Positions 35,800-49,336 are shown, counted from the first letter of the stretch. The stretch is 64,000 nt of DNA from Manis javanica (GCF_040802235.1 NC_133157.1:26491501-26555500), one strand, 5' to 3'. Numbers and translations: made by a program. The notes: generated from the letters alone by a model not told the origin.

Positions 35800-38700
35800 A
35801 CAGATGAGTGAAATCATTTGGTACTTGCCTTTCTCCACCTGGCTTATTTCACTGAGCATAATACCCTCTAGCTCCATCCATGTTGCAACTGGTAGGATTT
35901 GTTTTCTTTTCATGGCTGAATAATACTCCACTGTGTATATGTACCACTTCTTCTTTATCCATTCATCCTTTGATGGACACTTAGGTTTTGCTTCCATATC
36001 TTGGCTATTGTAAATAGTTTTATAATAAACAGAGGGGTACATATGTCTTTTTGAAACTGGGCTGCTGCTGCATTGTTAGGGTAAATTCCTAGGAGCGGAA
36101 TTCCTGGGTCAAATAGTATTTATATTTTGAGTTTTTTGAGGAACCTCCATACTGCTTTTCACAATGGTTGAACTAGTTTACATTCCCACCAGCATTGTAT
36201 CAGGGTTCCCCTTTCTCTGCATCTTTGTCAGCATTTGTTGTTCCTATTCTTTTCTATTATGGCCATCCTAACTGGTGTGAGGTGAGAATCTCATTGTGGT
36301 TTTAATTTGCATTTCCCTGATAATTAGCAATGTAGAGCATCTTTTCATGTGCCTGTTGGCCATCTGAATTTCTCCTTTGGAGAATTGTCTGTTCAGCTCC
36401 TCTGCCCATTTTTTAATAGGGTTGTTTGCTTTTTGGGTGCTGAGTCATGTGAGGGCTTTATGTATTTTGGATGTTAACCCCTTGTCAGATATGTCATTTA
36501 CAAATATGTTCTCCCATACTGTAGGATGCCTTTTTGTTCTGCTGATGGGGTGCTTTGCTGTGCAGAAGCTTTTTAGCATGATGTATAGTCCCATTCGTTC
36601 ATTTTTTATTTTGTTTCCCCTGCCCGCAGAGATGTGTTCAGGAAAAAGTTGCTCATGTTTATATTCCAGAGATTTTTGCCTATGTTGTCTTCTAAGAGTT
36701 TTATGGTTTCATGATTTACAGTCAGGACATTGATACATTTTGAGTTTACTTTTGTGTATGGGGTTAGACAGTAATCCAGTTTCATTCTCTTGCATGTAGC
36801 TGTCCAGTTTTGCCAACATCAGCAGTTGAAGAGGCAGTATTTTGCCATAGAAATTGCAGTAAGTTTAGAGAGAATGTTTGGGGTAACCTGTCCATAGCTC
36901 CTTTATCGTATGTTAATTGACCATATATGGTTGGGTTTATATCTGAGCTCTCTAGTCTGTTCCATTGATCTATTCTGTTCTTGAGCCAGTTCTAAATTGT
37001 CTTGATTACTGTGTGGCTTTGTAGTAGAGCTTGAAGTTGTGGAGCTTAATCCCTCCAGCTTTAATCTTCCATCTCAGAATTGCTTTGGTTATTCGGGGTC
37101 TTTTGGGAACTATTTGTTCCAGTTCGTTGAAGAATGCTGTCAGTATTTTGATAGGGATTGCATTGAATCTGTAGGTTGTTTTAGGCAGGATGGCCATTTT
37201 GACGATATGAATTCTTCCTATCCATGAGCACGGGATGTGTTTCCATTTCATTGGTACCTTCTTTATTTCTCTCATGAGTGTCTTGTAGTTTGCAGGGTAG
37301 AGGTATTTCACTTCCTTGGTTAGGCTTATTCTAGGTATTTCATTCTTTTTTATGGAATTGTTTTCCTGATCTCTCTTTCTGCTAGTTCATCGTTAGTGTA
37401 TAGGAATTCAACAGATTTCTGTGTATTAATTTTGTGTCCTGCAACTTTGCTGAATTCACATATTAGATCTAGTAGTCTTAGAGTAGATTCTTTATGGTTT
37501 TTAATGTACAATATCATGTCATCTGCAAACAGTGACAGTTTAACTTCTTCTTTATCAACCTGGATGCCTTTTAATCTTTGTGTGGTCTGATTGCCATTGC
37601 TAGGTACTCCAGAACTATGTTGAATAAAAGTGGGGAGAGTGGGCATCCTTGACTTGTTCCCTACCTGAAAGGAAAAGCTTTTAACTTCCCGCTGTTAAGT
37701 ATGATGTTGGCTGTGAGTTTGTCATATATGGCCTTTATTATGTTGAGGTGCTTGCCCTCTATACCCACTTTGTTGAGAGTGTTTATCATGAATGGATGTT
37801 GAATTTTGTCGAATGCTTTTTCGGCATCTATGGAAATGATCACGTGTTTTTTTTCCTTTTTGATTATGTGGTTGATGATATCAATGCATTTTCAAATGTT
37901 GTACCATTCTTGCATCCCTGGAATAAATCCTACTTTATAATGATGGATGATCTTTTTGATGTATTTTTGAATTCAGTTTGCTAATATTTTGTTGAGTATT
38001 TTTGCATCTTTGTTCATCAGGGATATTGGTCTGTAATTTTCTTTTTTTGTGGAGTGTTTGCCTGGTTTTAGTATTAGAGTGATGCTTGCCTTGTAGAATG
38101 AATTTGGGAGTATTCCCTCTTCTAGTTTTTGGAAAACTTTAAGGAGGATGTGTATTAGGTCTTCACTAAATGTTTGATAAAATTCAGCAGTGAAATCATC
38201 TGGGACAGGAGTTTAGTTCTTAGGTAGTTTTTGATTACCAGTTCAATTTCCTTGCTGGTAATTGGTCTATTCAGATTTTCTGTTTCTTCCTGGGTCAGCC
38301 TTGGAAGGTTGTATTTTTCTAGAAAGTTGTCCAGTTCTTCTAGGTTATCCAGTTTGTTAGCATATAATTTTTCATAGTATTCTCTCATAATTCTTTGTAT
38401 TTCTGTGGTGTCCATAGTGATTTTTCCTTTCTCATTTCTGATTCTGTTTATGTGTGTAGACTCTTTTTTTCTTGATAAGTCTGGCTAGGGTTTTATCTAT
38501 TTTCTCAGAGAAGCAGCTCCTGCTTTCAGTGATTCTATTGTTTTATTCTTCTCAATTTCATTTATTTGTGCTGTAATCTTTATTATGTCCCTCCTTCTAC
38601 TGAATTTGGGCTTCATTTGTTCTTCTTTTTCTAGTTTTGTTCATTGCGAGTTTAGACTGTTTATATGGGATCGTTCTTTCCTGAGGTAGGACTGTATTGC

Positions 38701-39591
38701 AATATACTTCCCTCTTAGCATGACCTTCTCTGTGTCCCACACATTTTGTGGTGTTGAATTATTGTTGTCATTTTTCTCCATATATTGCTTGATATCTGTT
38801 TTTATTTGGTCATTGATCCATTGATTATTAAAGGACATGTTGTTAGTCCTCCATGTGTTTGTGGCCTTTTTCATTTTCTTTGTGTAATTTATATTTAGTT
38901 TCATTCTTTGTGGTCTGAGAAGCTGGTTGGTACTATTTCAATCTTTTTCAATTTCCTGAGGCTCTTTTTGTGGCCAGTATATGATCTATTCTTGAGAATG
39001 TTCCAAGTGCACTTGAAAAGAATGTGTATTCTGTGTTGCTCTTGGATGGAGTGTTCTGTGGATGTCTGTTAGGTCCATCTGTTCTAATAGGTTGTTCAGT
39101 CCCTCTGTCTCTTTACTTATTTTCTCTCTGGTTGGTCTGTCCTTTGGAGTGAGTGTGTGTTGAAGTCTCCTAAAATGAATGCATTGCATTCTATTTCCCC
39201 CTTTAATTCTGTTAGTATTTTTTTCATATATGAGGTGTTCCTGTGTTGAGTGCACAGATATTTATAATGGTTATATCCTCTTGTTGGACTGACCCCTTTA
39301 TCATTATGTAATGTCCTTTGTATCTTGTTACTTTCTTTGTTTTGAAGTTTATTTTGTCTGATACAAGTACTGCAACTCCTGCTTTTTTCTCCTTATTAGT
39401 TGCATGAAATATCTTTTTCCATCCCTTTACTTTCAGTCTGTGTATATCTTTGAGTTTGAAATGAGTCTCTTGTAGGCAGCATATAGATGGGTCTTCTTTT
39501 TTTATCCATTCAGGACTCTATATCTTTTGATTGGTGGATTCAGACCATTTACATTTATGGTGATTATTGATAGGTATGTACTTATTGCCAT
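35800..39591 (-). pseudogene. L1 ORF2 (endonuclease-reverse transcriptase), decayed
   Basis: The N-terminus is at 39591 (ITINVNGLNPPIKRYR). The C-terminal half of the endonuclease is near 38986-39255, the linker at 38155-38904, RT at 37350-37843 with [10 protein letters not shown], and the C-terminus at 35791-36042 (DEWIKKKWYIYTVEYYSAM). There are many stops and frameshifts, and a 50-base foreign insert at about 36843. Confidence 0.85.
36843..36892 (+). repeat. Short copy of the L1's own 3' flank inserted in ORF2
   Basis: CATAGAAATTGCAGTAAGTT...GTTTGGGGTAACCT replaces about ten bases of L1 text. It matches the sequence just outside the element at 35410-35447 (GATAGAAATTGCATTAAGTT...GTTTGGGGTAACCT) with a few differences. 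Confidence 0.8.
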
Positions 39592-39959
39592 TGCAGGCTT
39601 TAGCTTTGTGGTTAACAAAGGTTCAAGGGTAATTCCTTTCCTATCTAACAGTCCAAATTTACTCACAGAGTATGCTATTACAAACACAACCTAAATGTTC
39701 TTTTTTTTCTTCCTTTTTCTTCTTCCTCTATTCTTTATTTATTAGGTATTATATTCCATACTCTTTGTCTATCCTTTGATTGACTTTGGGGTAGTTGATT
39801 TGATTTTGTATCTGTTTAGTAATTAATTGTTCTACTTTGCTGTGGTTTTAATTCCCCTGATGACAGCTATTTAGCCTTAGGAATACTTCCATCTGTAGCA
39901 TTCCTTCCAAAATGCCCTGTAGAGGTGGTTTGTGGGAGGTAAATTCTCTCAGGTTTTGC

Positions 39960-40700
39960 TTATCTGGAAATTGTTTAATCCCTCCTTCAAATTTAAATTA
40001 TAACCTTTCCTGGTAAAGTAATCTTGGTTTGAGGCCCTTCTGTTTCATTGCATTAAGTATATAATGGCATTCCCTTCTGGCCTGTAAGGTTTCTGTTGAG
40101 AAGTCTGATGATGGCCTGATGGGTTTTCCTTTGTATGTGATCTTTTTCTCTCTCTAGCTGCTTTTAAAAGTCTGTCCTTTTCTTTGATCTTTGCCATTTT
40201 AATAATTATATGTGTTGGTTTTGTCTTCCTTGGGTCCCTTGTATTGGGAGATCTGTGCACTTCCATGGCCTGAGAGCCTATCTCCTTCCCCAGATTGGGG
40301 ATGTTTTCAGCAATTACCTTCTCAGTGACACTTTCTCTCCCTTTTTCTGTCTCTTCTTCTTCTTGTACCCCTATAATGGGAATATTGTTCCATTTGGTTT
40401 GGTCACACATTTGTCTCAATATTCTATCATTCTTAGAGATCCTTTTTTCTCTCTGTGCCTCAGCTTCTTTGTATTCCTTTTCTCTAATTTGTGTTCTATT
40501 TACTGTCTCTTCTACTACATCTAATCTGATTTTAAATCCCTCCATTGTATATTGCATTTCAGATATGGAATTTCTTAATGATTCAGTCTCTATCCTAAAT
40601 TCATTCCAGAGTTCTTGCATATTTTTCTATACCTCCATAAGCATGTTTATAATTTTTATTTTGAACTCTCTTTCAGGAAAATTCATGAGTTCAGTTTCAT
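39960..40700 (-). pseudogene. L1 ORF1 remnant
   Basis: The longest frame is 40045-40620 (191 residues): a coiled-coil N-terminal part (ESLRNSISEMQYTMEGF), an RNA-recognition domain start (WNNIPIIGVQEEEE), and the C-terminal domain (THIIIKMAKIKEKDRLLKAA). The last part is shifted in frame. The full protein would normally be over 300 residues. Confidence 0.8.
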
Positions 40701-40739
40701 TTTGCCCTTTTTCTGGTGTTTTTGAGATTTTTGTCTGAA

Positions 40740-41715
40740 CCAGGTTCCTTTGACATTTCATATTTCTATATGGTACCCTCCAGTGACCAGAAGCTCTAGT
40801 CTCTGGAGCTGCTCAGCCCTTGGAGTGAGGTTGTGGGTCACAGGGGAGCAGCACTGGTGCCTGGGGGGGGAGGAAAGAGCTATGTCCTGCTTCCCGTCTG
40901 TATTGCCTATCTCCACTGTTAGAGCCAGTGGGCCAAGCAAAGAGGTGTAAGCCTCTGTGAATTGCATCTATAGTTGTAAGCGGGGCCTCCATCTGGCTGG
41001 CCTGACACCAGAATAGTGACTGCTGGTTTGCCAGCCAGTGCCGTAGGCCAGGAGGAAGGCACAGCAGGCTGCCTATTACAGTGGGGGGCCTCAGGGCTGA
41101 GTAGCCATCACAGGGATGGAGCGCCTGAAGCTCCTGAAAGTTTTCAACCTGCTTGGCAGAGCATGCCCAGACAACTTTGTCCACCTATCCCTTTTCCTTT
41201 GCAGCAAGCTCCGTGCAAACCCCACCTCTTCAGCAGCCCTCTTGCTGCTAGGAAACCTCTTAGACCACCCACCTTTCCTTTGTCCCAGAGCAGCTAAATG
41301 TGTATACCTGTCATCCACAAACAGCTGGAATCTCACTCTCTCTGGTGTTCTGCCTGTCTTAGCCTTCCAACCCAACTAATCTCCAGAGCACTATGTAATG
41401 TAGGTTTGTGCTTCCAAAGCCAATCTTCAGGGCTGGATGTTCAACAGTCCTAGGCTTCCACCCACTCCCTGCTCTGTTTCTTTTCCTCCTGCTGGTGAGC
41501 TTTGGTGGGGGAAGGGCTTAGGTCCCATCAGATCAAGCTTTGATATGTTACCCTGTTTTGTGAGGTCTGCTCTGTTCTCCAGTTGTATGCAGTCTGGTGC
41601 AGCCTTCTTTCCTGTTGCTCCTTTAGGATTAGGTGTATTAACTATATTTTTGTATTATATGTGGTTTTGGGAGGAGTTTTCTGTCTCACTTCTCATGCTG
41701 CCATCTTGAATCGAT
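40740..41715 (-). promoter_or_regulatory. L1 5'UTR (internal promoter region)
   Basis: GC-richer stretch between ORF1 and the 5' end. Open frames here are incidental. A similar block sits at 60330-61110. L1 5'UTRs carry the internal RNA polymerase II promoter. Confidence 0.6.
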
Positions 41716-41734
41716 GTCTAGGATTACCTTTTTT

Positions 41735-42759
41735 GAATTTCTTAGATACAAAATATACATATATCTACAAAATATTCCTCCCTGTTTACTTAGGTTTCCT
41801 TTTGTGTTTTTTAACAAAGATTTCTAATTTTCCTCATGAAGTACTTGTGCCCTTTTTATCTGATTTATTCATAAGCCCTTGACATATATGTTGCTCTTGT
41901 GGATGAAATTCTTTTTAAAATATGCTTTTTACCTGGTTGTGACTGATGCAAGAAATACAACTGATTTTTTTTATTGAGGTAATATTGATATACAATCTAA
42001 TATTGGTTTCAAATGTATAACAGTGGTTTAGATTTTTGATATTGATCTTTAATTCAGCAGCCATTATTCAGATAATTCATTTATAAGTTTTCTTCATTTC
42101 TATGTAGATAAGTGTCTTGTCTGAGATAGGGGTAATTTTCTTTTTTCCTTCATAATAATCCTTATATTTCTTATTTCTTATTATTTTTTAAATTGCACTC
42201 TAGTCCAGTGTTGGTAGAAGAGGCAAAACCAGGCATTTTAAACCTAATTTTGAACATTAAAATAAATGTGTTTTAATATTTCATCATTAACTTTATATAT
42301 TGTTGGTTTTGATAGCTATCCTTTATCAGGTTGAAGAAGTTCCCTTCTGTTTTAATTTGCTAAGATTTTTCTTATGGTATAAATGCATGTTCTTTTTCTG
42401 GTTTTATTAAAATGGCCATGCTTTTTTGTTTAATTGATATTGTGGATTACATTAATATATTTTCTAACGGTTAAACTTCCTTGGATCCCTGGGATAAATT
42501 TTACTTAGACATTATACATTATTTAGTACACTGCTGGATTATTTTTCTTAAATTTTATTTAGGATTTTGATATGTATCTATAGTAGAGTGACATATGTTT
42601 TTCCTTTCTGTTTTTGTTGTGCAGTTTTTTCACTGTGGAGTAGACTCAAAATATTAATTTTAGAAGTTCTTCCTCTTATTCCATTTTCTGAAACAAATGA
42701 TTAGGAGAGAGTCTTACTGTTCTTTAGAATTTGTTAGAGTTTTTAGGGAAACTGTTTGC
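41735..42759 (-). repeat. Old L1 (left part, host of a nested L1)
   Basis: Antisense wording of an old L1 ORF2 (TATCCTTTATCAGGTTGAAG, CTTGGATCCCTGGGATAAAT). It continues after the nested L1 at 44238. Confidence 0.65.
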
Positions 42760-42772
42760 CCTGGCAATTTTT

Positions 42773-44224
42773 CTTTGAACTCTCATTGGTATACAAGCTT
42801 ATATGGGTTTCAAATATACAACAGAGTGGTCCAGCAGTTACCCATATTATTAAATCTTCACCCCCATTAGTGCAGCTACTGTCTGTCAACATAGGAAAAT
42901 GTTACAGAATCAGTGGCTATATTCCCCATGCTGTATTACCTTTCCTGTGACCAACATATATTATGACTGAGAATTTTAGATCCCTTTTATCCCCTCACAC
43001 CTCCCATTCATCGACCCCAATCCCTCCCACATGGTAACCACCAGTCACTTCTCAGTGTCTATGAGTGTACTGTTATTTTATTCATTTTATTTTGGTTTTA
43101 GATTCCATATGTAAGTGAAATCATATGGTATTTGTCTTTTTCCACCTTGCTTATTTCACTAAGCATGATACCCTCTAGGTTCATCCATATTGTCACAAAT
43201 TGCAGGATTTCTCTATTTTTTATGGCTGAATAAAATTCTATAGTGTGTAAAATTCTATAGGCTGAATAAAATTCTATTTCCATTCATTTATTGATGGACA
43301 CTTAAGTTACTTCCATATCTTGGCTATTGTAAATAGTGCTGTGACAAACATAGGGGTGCATATGTCTTTTTGAATCATGGATCTTGTTTTCTTTGGGTAA
43401 ATTCTTCGGAGTGGATTCACTGGGTCAAATTGTATTTCTATTTTTAGTTTTTTGAGGTACCTCCATACTGCTTTCTCCAGCATTTGTACCTGTTTACATT
43501 CCCACCAACAGTGTAGAAGGATTCCCTTGTCTCCACATCCTTGTCAAAACTTGTTGTTTCTTATCTTTTGGATTGTGGCCATTCTAACTGGTGTGAGGTA
43601 ATATCTCACTGTGGTTTTGATTTGCATTTTCCTGGTGATTAGTGATGTGGAGCATCTTTTCATGTGCCTGTTGGCCATCCATATTTCTTCTTTGTTTGGA
43701 CAAATATCTGTTCAGATCCTTCATCCATATTGTAATTCAGATATTTGTTTTTTGGTGTTAAGGTGTTTGAATTATTTATATATTTTGGATGTTTAACCCT
43801 TATTGGATAAATTGTTTATGAGTATATTCTCCCAAACTGTAGGTTGCTTTTTTGTTCTGCTGATGGTGTCCTTTGTTGTACAGAAGCTTTTGAGTTTGGT
43901 GTAGTCCCACTTGTTCATTTTTTATTTCATTTCCCTTTCCCAAGGAGATGTGTCCAGGAAAATATTGTTCGTGCTTATGTTCAATAGATTTTTGCCTATG
44001 TATTCTTCTAAGAGTTTTATGGTTTCATGTCTTACATTTAGGTCTTTAATCAATTTTTGTTCACTGTTTCATGGAGTTAGTAATCCAGTTTCATTCTCTT
44101 GCATGTAGCCGTCCAGTTTTCCCAATACCAGTTATTGAAGATACTCTTTGTTCCCCATTGTATATTCATGACTCTTTTGTTGTATATTAATTGGCCACAT
44201 ATCTGTGGGTTTATATCTGGTTGG
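42773..44224 (-). mobile_element. 5'-truncated L1 nested in an older L1
   Basis: 3'UTR (about 42780-43080), then ORF2 C-terminal sequence up to about 44224. It is flanked by CCTGGCAATTTTT (42760-42772) and CCTTGCAATTTTT (44225-44237), a 13-bp duplication with one mismatch. Its 3'UTR differs from the 5548, 35454 and 49337 elements, so it is another, probably older, subfamily. A short internal duplication (AAAATTCTAT repeated near 43225-43275) is present. Confidence 0.85.
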
Positions 44225-44237
44225 CCTTGCAATTTTT

Positions 44238-45850
44238 TAAGCAAGTGATGCAGTACTTCCTTGTCTTTGGATTTTTTTTTTCCTGTTCTTAATTTTTTCT
44301 TACTGTTTGAATTGAATGTTGAATGCATTAATTTTCAATCTTTCTTATTTTCATATATATATATATTTGATTGAAGATTGAAATATCTATGTACTTATTT
44401 ATGTCTATAAATTTCCTTCTAGAATTAAACTGCATCAACTAGTTTTGATGGTAATTTTATTGTCAAATTCTAATATCTTATAATTTCCATTATGGCTTCT
44501 TTTCTAGCCAATTATTTTGAACCATGTTTCTATATTTGCAAATACAAAATATCTTGGGTCATATTTTTGTTATTGATTTCTTATTCTATTATGTTGTAGT
44601 TACAAATTGTGGTTGAGTGATTTTAATTTTTCAATATTCATTAAGATTTGGTCTGTATTATAAATATATGTTCTCTAGTGTTGAATATAAAATTGTATAG
44701 ATAGTAATATATATTTTATATATTAAAGTATCTATCTTACACTTATATGTTTTAATTAATCTTACTAACTGTAGAATTCACATCTTCTAGTTTCACAATT
44801 TTATAATTGATCTGTTTGAGAGAGGTATGTATTAAAATCACTTTTTATTTTTCTCTTCACAAAATTTGTATGCTCTTATAATTCTGAAGATTAAATTTTC
44901 TTTACTTTTAAGCTGTGTTTTATACAGATAGGTTGAAGAGTATTTTTTCTTTCTGATCTTTCTGCTGTTGATTTTTGCTTCAAAGTCTGTTCTGTCTACT
45001 CTAACCAATAATTTTGGTTGCTGTTTGTCTGGTATGGAGTTTCCACCCCATTATTTTCAACCTCCTTTTGTCAAGTTTTAGATATTTTTCTTATAAATAG
45101 AATACAGCTAGATCAAAGAGAATCCAGTCTGAGATTCTTTATCTTTTAAATGTATGTTTAATGAAATTATATCTATTATGATGGATACTAATGTTTTTGA
45201 TTGTATGTCTTTAATTTTTCTTATTTGGTGGTTTCTACTATGCTCTTCTACTTGCTGCTTTTTTATTATTATTTGAACTTTCCTTACTTTTATCAGATTG
45301 ATGAATTTTTCTTTATTTCCTTGACTGGCTTCTAAGTTTGGTATCTTATTTCAATTGTTTTGATGTTAAGCCTTACTTTTAAATGATGCATGCTTAATAC
45401 AGCAAAGTCTAAACCTAACATACTGCAGTCATCCTGAACAATATGAGGATCTTAGAACAGTTACCTCTGATTGCCAGCCTCTCTTATCATCTTCAATATA
45501 TTGGTTCTAGAATTTTATTTCTATGGCCTGGTTTTTAAATTCCCAGATTCATTGCTTTATTTTTTAAAATAAAGGTTATAAATTTATAGATTTATTCATG
45601 TACTTATTAATTCTTTGTTAACTATTGCTTTCTTTTTAAAATTTTTATTCCAGTGTTTCCATCTAGTTTGAATTGTCTTCTTCCTTAAGTATATTCTTCA
45701 ATAGTTCATTTAATAGGTTCAGACAATGATAAAATATTGAAAAGTTATTTATGTTCAGTCTTAAAAGATAATTTAGCTAGTTAATAGTTTATGGTTATTT
45801 CACTTCAGTTATTTGAAGATAAGATTCCATTATAGCTGAATTCTGTTTTG
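44238..45850 (-). repeat. Old L1 (right part)
   Basis: Continues 41735-42759. Antisense endonuclease/linker region of an old L1 (ATGTTGTAGTTACAAATTGTGG, TGCTTCAAAGTCTGTTCTGTC). Beyond about 45400 it is too decayed to follow with confidence. Confidence 0.6.
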
Positions 45851-46014
45851 TTAATGCTATTTCTTTTTTCTTCTTTGATGCATGTAACAAATTAAATAAT
45901 CTTAAAATATAATATGGTTGTTTATTATTGACACCAAACTATGCTTCCCTTTTAAAAAACTATATTAAGTTCTTTTTGTAGAAAACATCATAACCTCTTT
46001 TTATGCCAACTTTT

Positions 46015-46584
46015 TTTTGATGTTTAGATCACTTTATTAGAGTCCATGTTAATCACCATTATAGATTTTTTTAAATTGGGTATTTTTTATTAAGTATCAT
46101 AAAGATTTATACAATCTTTATGTTGCTTTCAATTGTACATCACAGTGGTTCAACATTCCATTTAATCAGCTTATATTGTGATTGCGAATTATTGTGCCAT
46201 TTTATCCCCCTCCCTCACCCGTGCCAACCCCTCCCCTTAGGTAACCACTAGTCATTTCTCAGTGTCTACGAGTCTACTGCTGTTTTGTTCCCTCTATTTT
46301 CCTTTGTTTTTGTATTCCACAAATAAGTGGAATCATATTGTATTTGTCTTTCTTCTCCTGGCTTATTTCACTGAGCATAATACCCTCTAGATGCATCCAT
46401 GTTGTTGCAAATGGCAGGATTTCTTTTCTTTTTATGCTGAATAATATTACATTGTGCATATGTACCACATCTTTTTTATACATTCATCTATTTTTGGGTA
46501 CTTAGGTTGTTTGCAAACACTGCAGCAATAAACATCAGGGTGCATATATCTTTTTGAACAGGGATTTTGTTTTCTTTGGTTTAG
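46015..46584 (-). mobile_element. Short 5'-truncated L1 3' end
   Basis: 3'UTR plus the last part of ORF2 in antisense. It is flanked by the 10-bp repeat GCCAACTTTT (46005-46014 and 46585-46594). Confidence 0.8.
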
Positions 46585-46594
46585 GCCAACTTTT

Positions 46595-48124
46595 ATGTCT
46601 CATTATTGGCACTAGCTTTGCATATTTTATATTAAAAATATTAGTGCTAATTTATCTAATTTTGATCAAAAACTCCTTATATATGTTTTAAAATGTGAAA
46701 TGTAAGTGTTCCTGCCAAATCCTAAAATAAAGTGTAGACTGTATGACAGACACAGAAAAAAAAGCAGGAAGAGCAACTATCCGTAGAACCATAGGGTAGG
46801 GTTTGTCATTATGCTCTTTATCTCGTAAAAGGCAAATCAAAGAAAGCTGTTTTCTATGTTTTAAAAACTGAGAGTAGCTATTAAGGAAAAATTCTGGTAA
46901 GGTACAGTATACTTAATGAAAGATAATGTAATTCTGCACACATTATACTCTTGCATCATTATACTTATAATTTATTATGATTTCATCATTGTACTTAACA
47001 TTATTGGTTTAAACAAGGTAGTGCAATTCCCTACTGTAACCTAGTTATAGAAAACACAGAGTATAAGAACTTTATTAAAATTCTGTCTTCTTTTTTATGA
47101 TTACTTGGCATTTTTCTCCACTGTCTACTATAATTTGCTTTCACCTTATATTCTGGAATTTTAATCTCATCTAGTACACTGGCTTTTGTTTTGATTAGTA
47201 ACTGCCTTGAAAACAGACTTTCACTTTTAACAGTGATTAATATGGCAGTGTTCTGTTTGTCATTTAAGTATAGTCTTTATATTCAACTTGAATAATTTCT
47301 TTCCTCAACCCCCTCCCAAATACTGAGCTATTAATTTACTGTACCATTCAAAATCCTTTGAAAATTAAATCTTTTAGATCTGTTGAATGGAATTTATAGT
47401 CAATAGCTCTTTGTCCCTAATAACAATAGTGTTAACTGTATTGGCCAATGTCTGAATTTCTTCTTTAAAAAGACAATAATGTACATTGGGCATACACATT
47501 ACTAGTTGTATCCTATAATCAACTCACTCATTATTACAGTGTAGCTACTATTAATTTAGATAGTATGTAATCAATAGTGTCTCATAATTAAACCATTGCT
47601 TTTAAAAAATCCCACATCTGTATAAGAATATGAGTTACATACAGAAAGAAATAGCTGCTTCTCTCATCCTGATTATCATTTAATTTCTTTGGGTTCAACT
47701 TCAATCTTTTAGCTTTCATTAAAGTTGCAAATAAGAATAGGTTCTGAGAAATTTTAGTGATTACATAACTAGTTGTTTTAAGAACAGCACTGTTAGAGGA
47801 TAGATAGGTGATTATCATGTGAATGTAGAGGAATTGTCTGATGAAAATAATACCTTGTGAGTACTGAATTTGAAATTACATAAAAATACTGTAGGAGTAA
47901 TGAAGGTCCCTTTGCTGAGGTCTATACAATCTGATGTGCTGTAGGGAATTGGTAGTTCCTGCAGAAATAACTACATATAAGATGGAAAACTTTAGCAGGA
48001 AACATACCATGCAGAGAGAAATTTGTTGATGACTCCTTCATCATTACTTAGAGTTTAAGTTTGGTAAGTTTTACTTCCCTCTCCCTGTATCCAATTCCAT
48101 CAGGAATAACAATAAAACACTGAT
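46595..48124. other. No gene or clear repeat seen
   Basis: AT-rich unique-looking sequence. Frames such as 47588-47818 have no family resemblance. Confidence 0.45.
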
Positions 48125-48134
48125 AATAATTGTT

Positions 48135-49150
48135 CAGTATAGGAAACTAAGTTTCAAAGGGACCATTAAAAATATTTTTCATTACTTCCTTGTTGGAGTT
48201 GTAAACAGTCTATTAAAAAAGTTTTTCTTGTGTTTTTAATTTGCATTTCCCTGATAATTAGCATATCTCACACCAGTTAGGATGGCCAGCATCGAAAAGA
48301 CTAAGAACAACAAATGCTGGTGAGGATGCAGAGAAAGGGGAACCCTCCTACACTGCTGGTGGGAATGTAAAATAGTTCAACCATTGTGGAAAGCAATATG
48401 CATGTTCCTCAAAAAACTAAAAATAGAAATACCATTTGACCAAGGAATTCTACTCCTAGGAATTTACCCAAAGAATACAAGTTCTCGGATTCAAAAAGAT
48501 GTATGCACTCCTATGTTTATTGCAGCACTATTTACTATAGCCAAGATATGGAAGCCAAGATATGGAATACTATTCAGCTATAAGAAAAAAAATCCTACCA
48601 TTTGCAACAACATGGATGGAGTTAGAGGGTATTATGCTCAGTGAAATAAGCCAGGCAGAGAAAGACAAGTAGTAAATGATTTCCCTCATTTGTGGAGTAT
48701 AATAACAAAGCAAAACTGAAGGAACAAAATAACAGCTGACTCACAGACTCCAAGAAGGGACTAGCGGTTACCAAAGGGAATGGGTGGGGGAAGATGGGTG
48801 TGGAGGGAGAGAGAAGGGGATTGAGGGGTATTATTATTACACATGGTGTGTGTGGGGGATCACGGGGAAGACAGTGTAGCACAGAGAAGACAAGTAGTAA
48901 CTCTGTGGAATCTTAGCACACTGATAGACAGTGACTGCAATGGAGTGTGTGGGGGGGGACTCAATAATATGGGTGAATGTAGTAACCACATTGTTTTTCT
49001 TGTGATGCCTTCGTAAGAGTGTATATCAATAATACCTTAATAAAAATAAAAACTTAACCAGAGAAAAGTTTTTCTTTTTAAGCAAGATAACATTTTTCCT
49101 AAAAGTTTAAGGAAATTTATAATGACACTTCTTAAAATTCATTTGCTACT
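48135..49150. repeat. Segment paralogous to 4083-4210, split by an L1
   Basis: AGGGACCATTAAAA, GTAGTTGTAAAtAaCcTATTAA-type text and a T-rich stretch occur in the same order in both places. In this copy the match is interrupted at 48229 by an L1 and resumes at 49064. Confidence 0.7.
48230..49063 (+). mobile_element. L1 3' end with a 5' inversion (twin priming)
   Basis: From 48264 on it is sense L1 (ATATCTCACACCAGTTAGGA) through ORF2 C-terminus (IPFDQGILLLGIYPKN at 48384-48644) and 3'UTR to an A-rich tail at 49050. The first 34 bases (48230-48263) are the immediately upstream L1 segment in opposite orientation. A 13-bp duplication AAAAGTTTTTCTT flanks the whole (48217-48229, 49064-49076). A deletion near 48560 removes part of the ORF2 end. 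Confidence 0.9.
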
Positions 49151-49336
49151 CTTGCATTCATTAGAGTATATCTTGCATCATACATTTAACTTAACAAGTT
49201 TTCTATTCATTTAAGTCATATATATTTTTAATATTAGAAAACAGCTTTCTATTTTAGGAAATCTTGTGAAGACTGCTTTAATAAATTATATCTCTTGGTG
49301 GTATGAAAAAATTCCTTTCCTCTTTGTCATTTTGTT

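Larger units (their letters stand above)
35454..41724 (-). mobile_element. Near full-length L1, about 6.3 kb
   Basis: Complete order on the minus strand: 5'UTR (about 41715-40740), ORF1 (40700-39960), ORF2 (39591-35800) and 3'UTR with tail at 35454. The 5' end reads (sense) AAGATGGCAGCATGAGAAGT, as in the other L1s here. A short imperfect duplication (TAACCTTTTTT at 35443-35453 and TTACCTTTTTT at 41724-41734) flanks it. All frames are broken. Confidence 0.9.

Noticed and set aside
40813-41379. Several overlapping frames of about 90-120 residues on both strands
   Set aside because: They fall in the GC-rich 5'UTR of the L1 at 35454-41724, where stops are rarer by composition.
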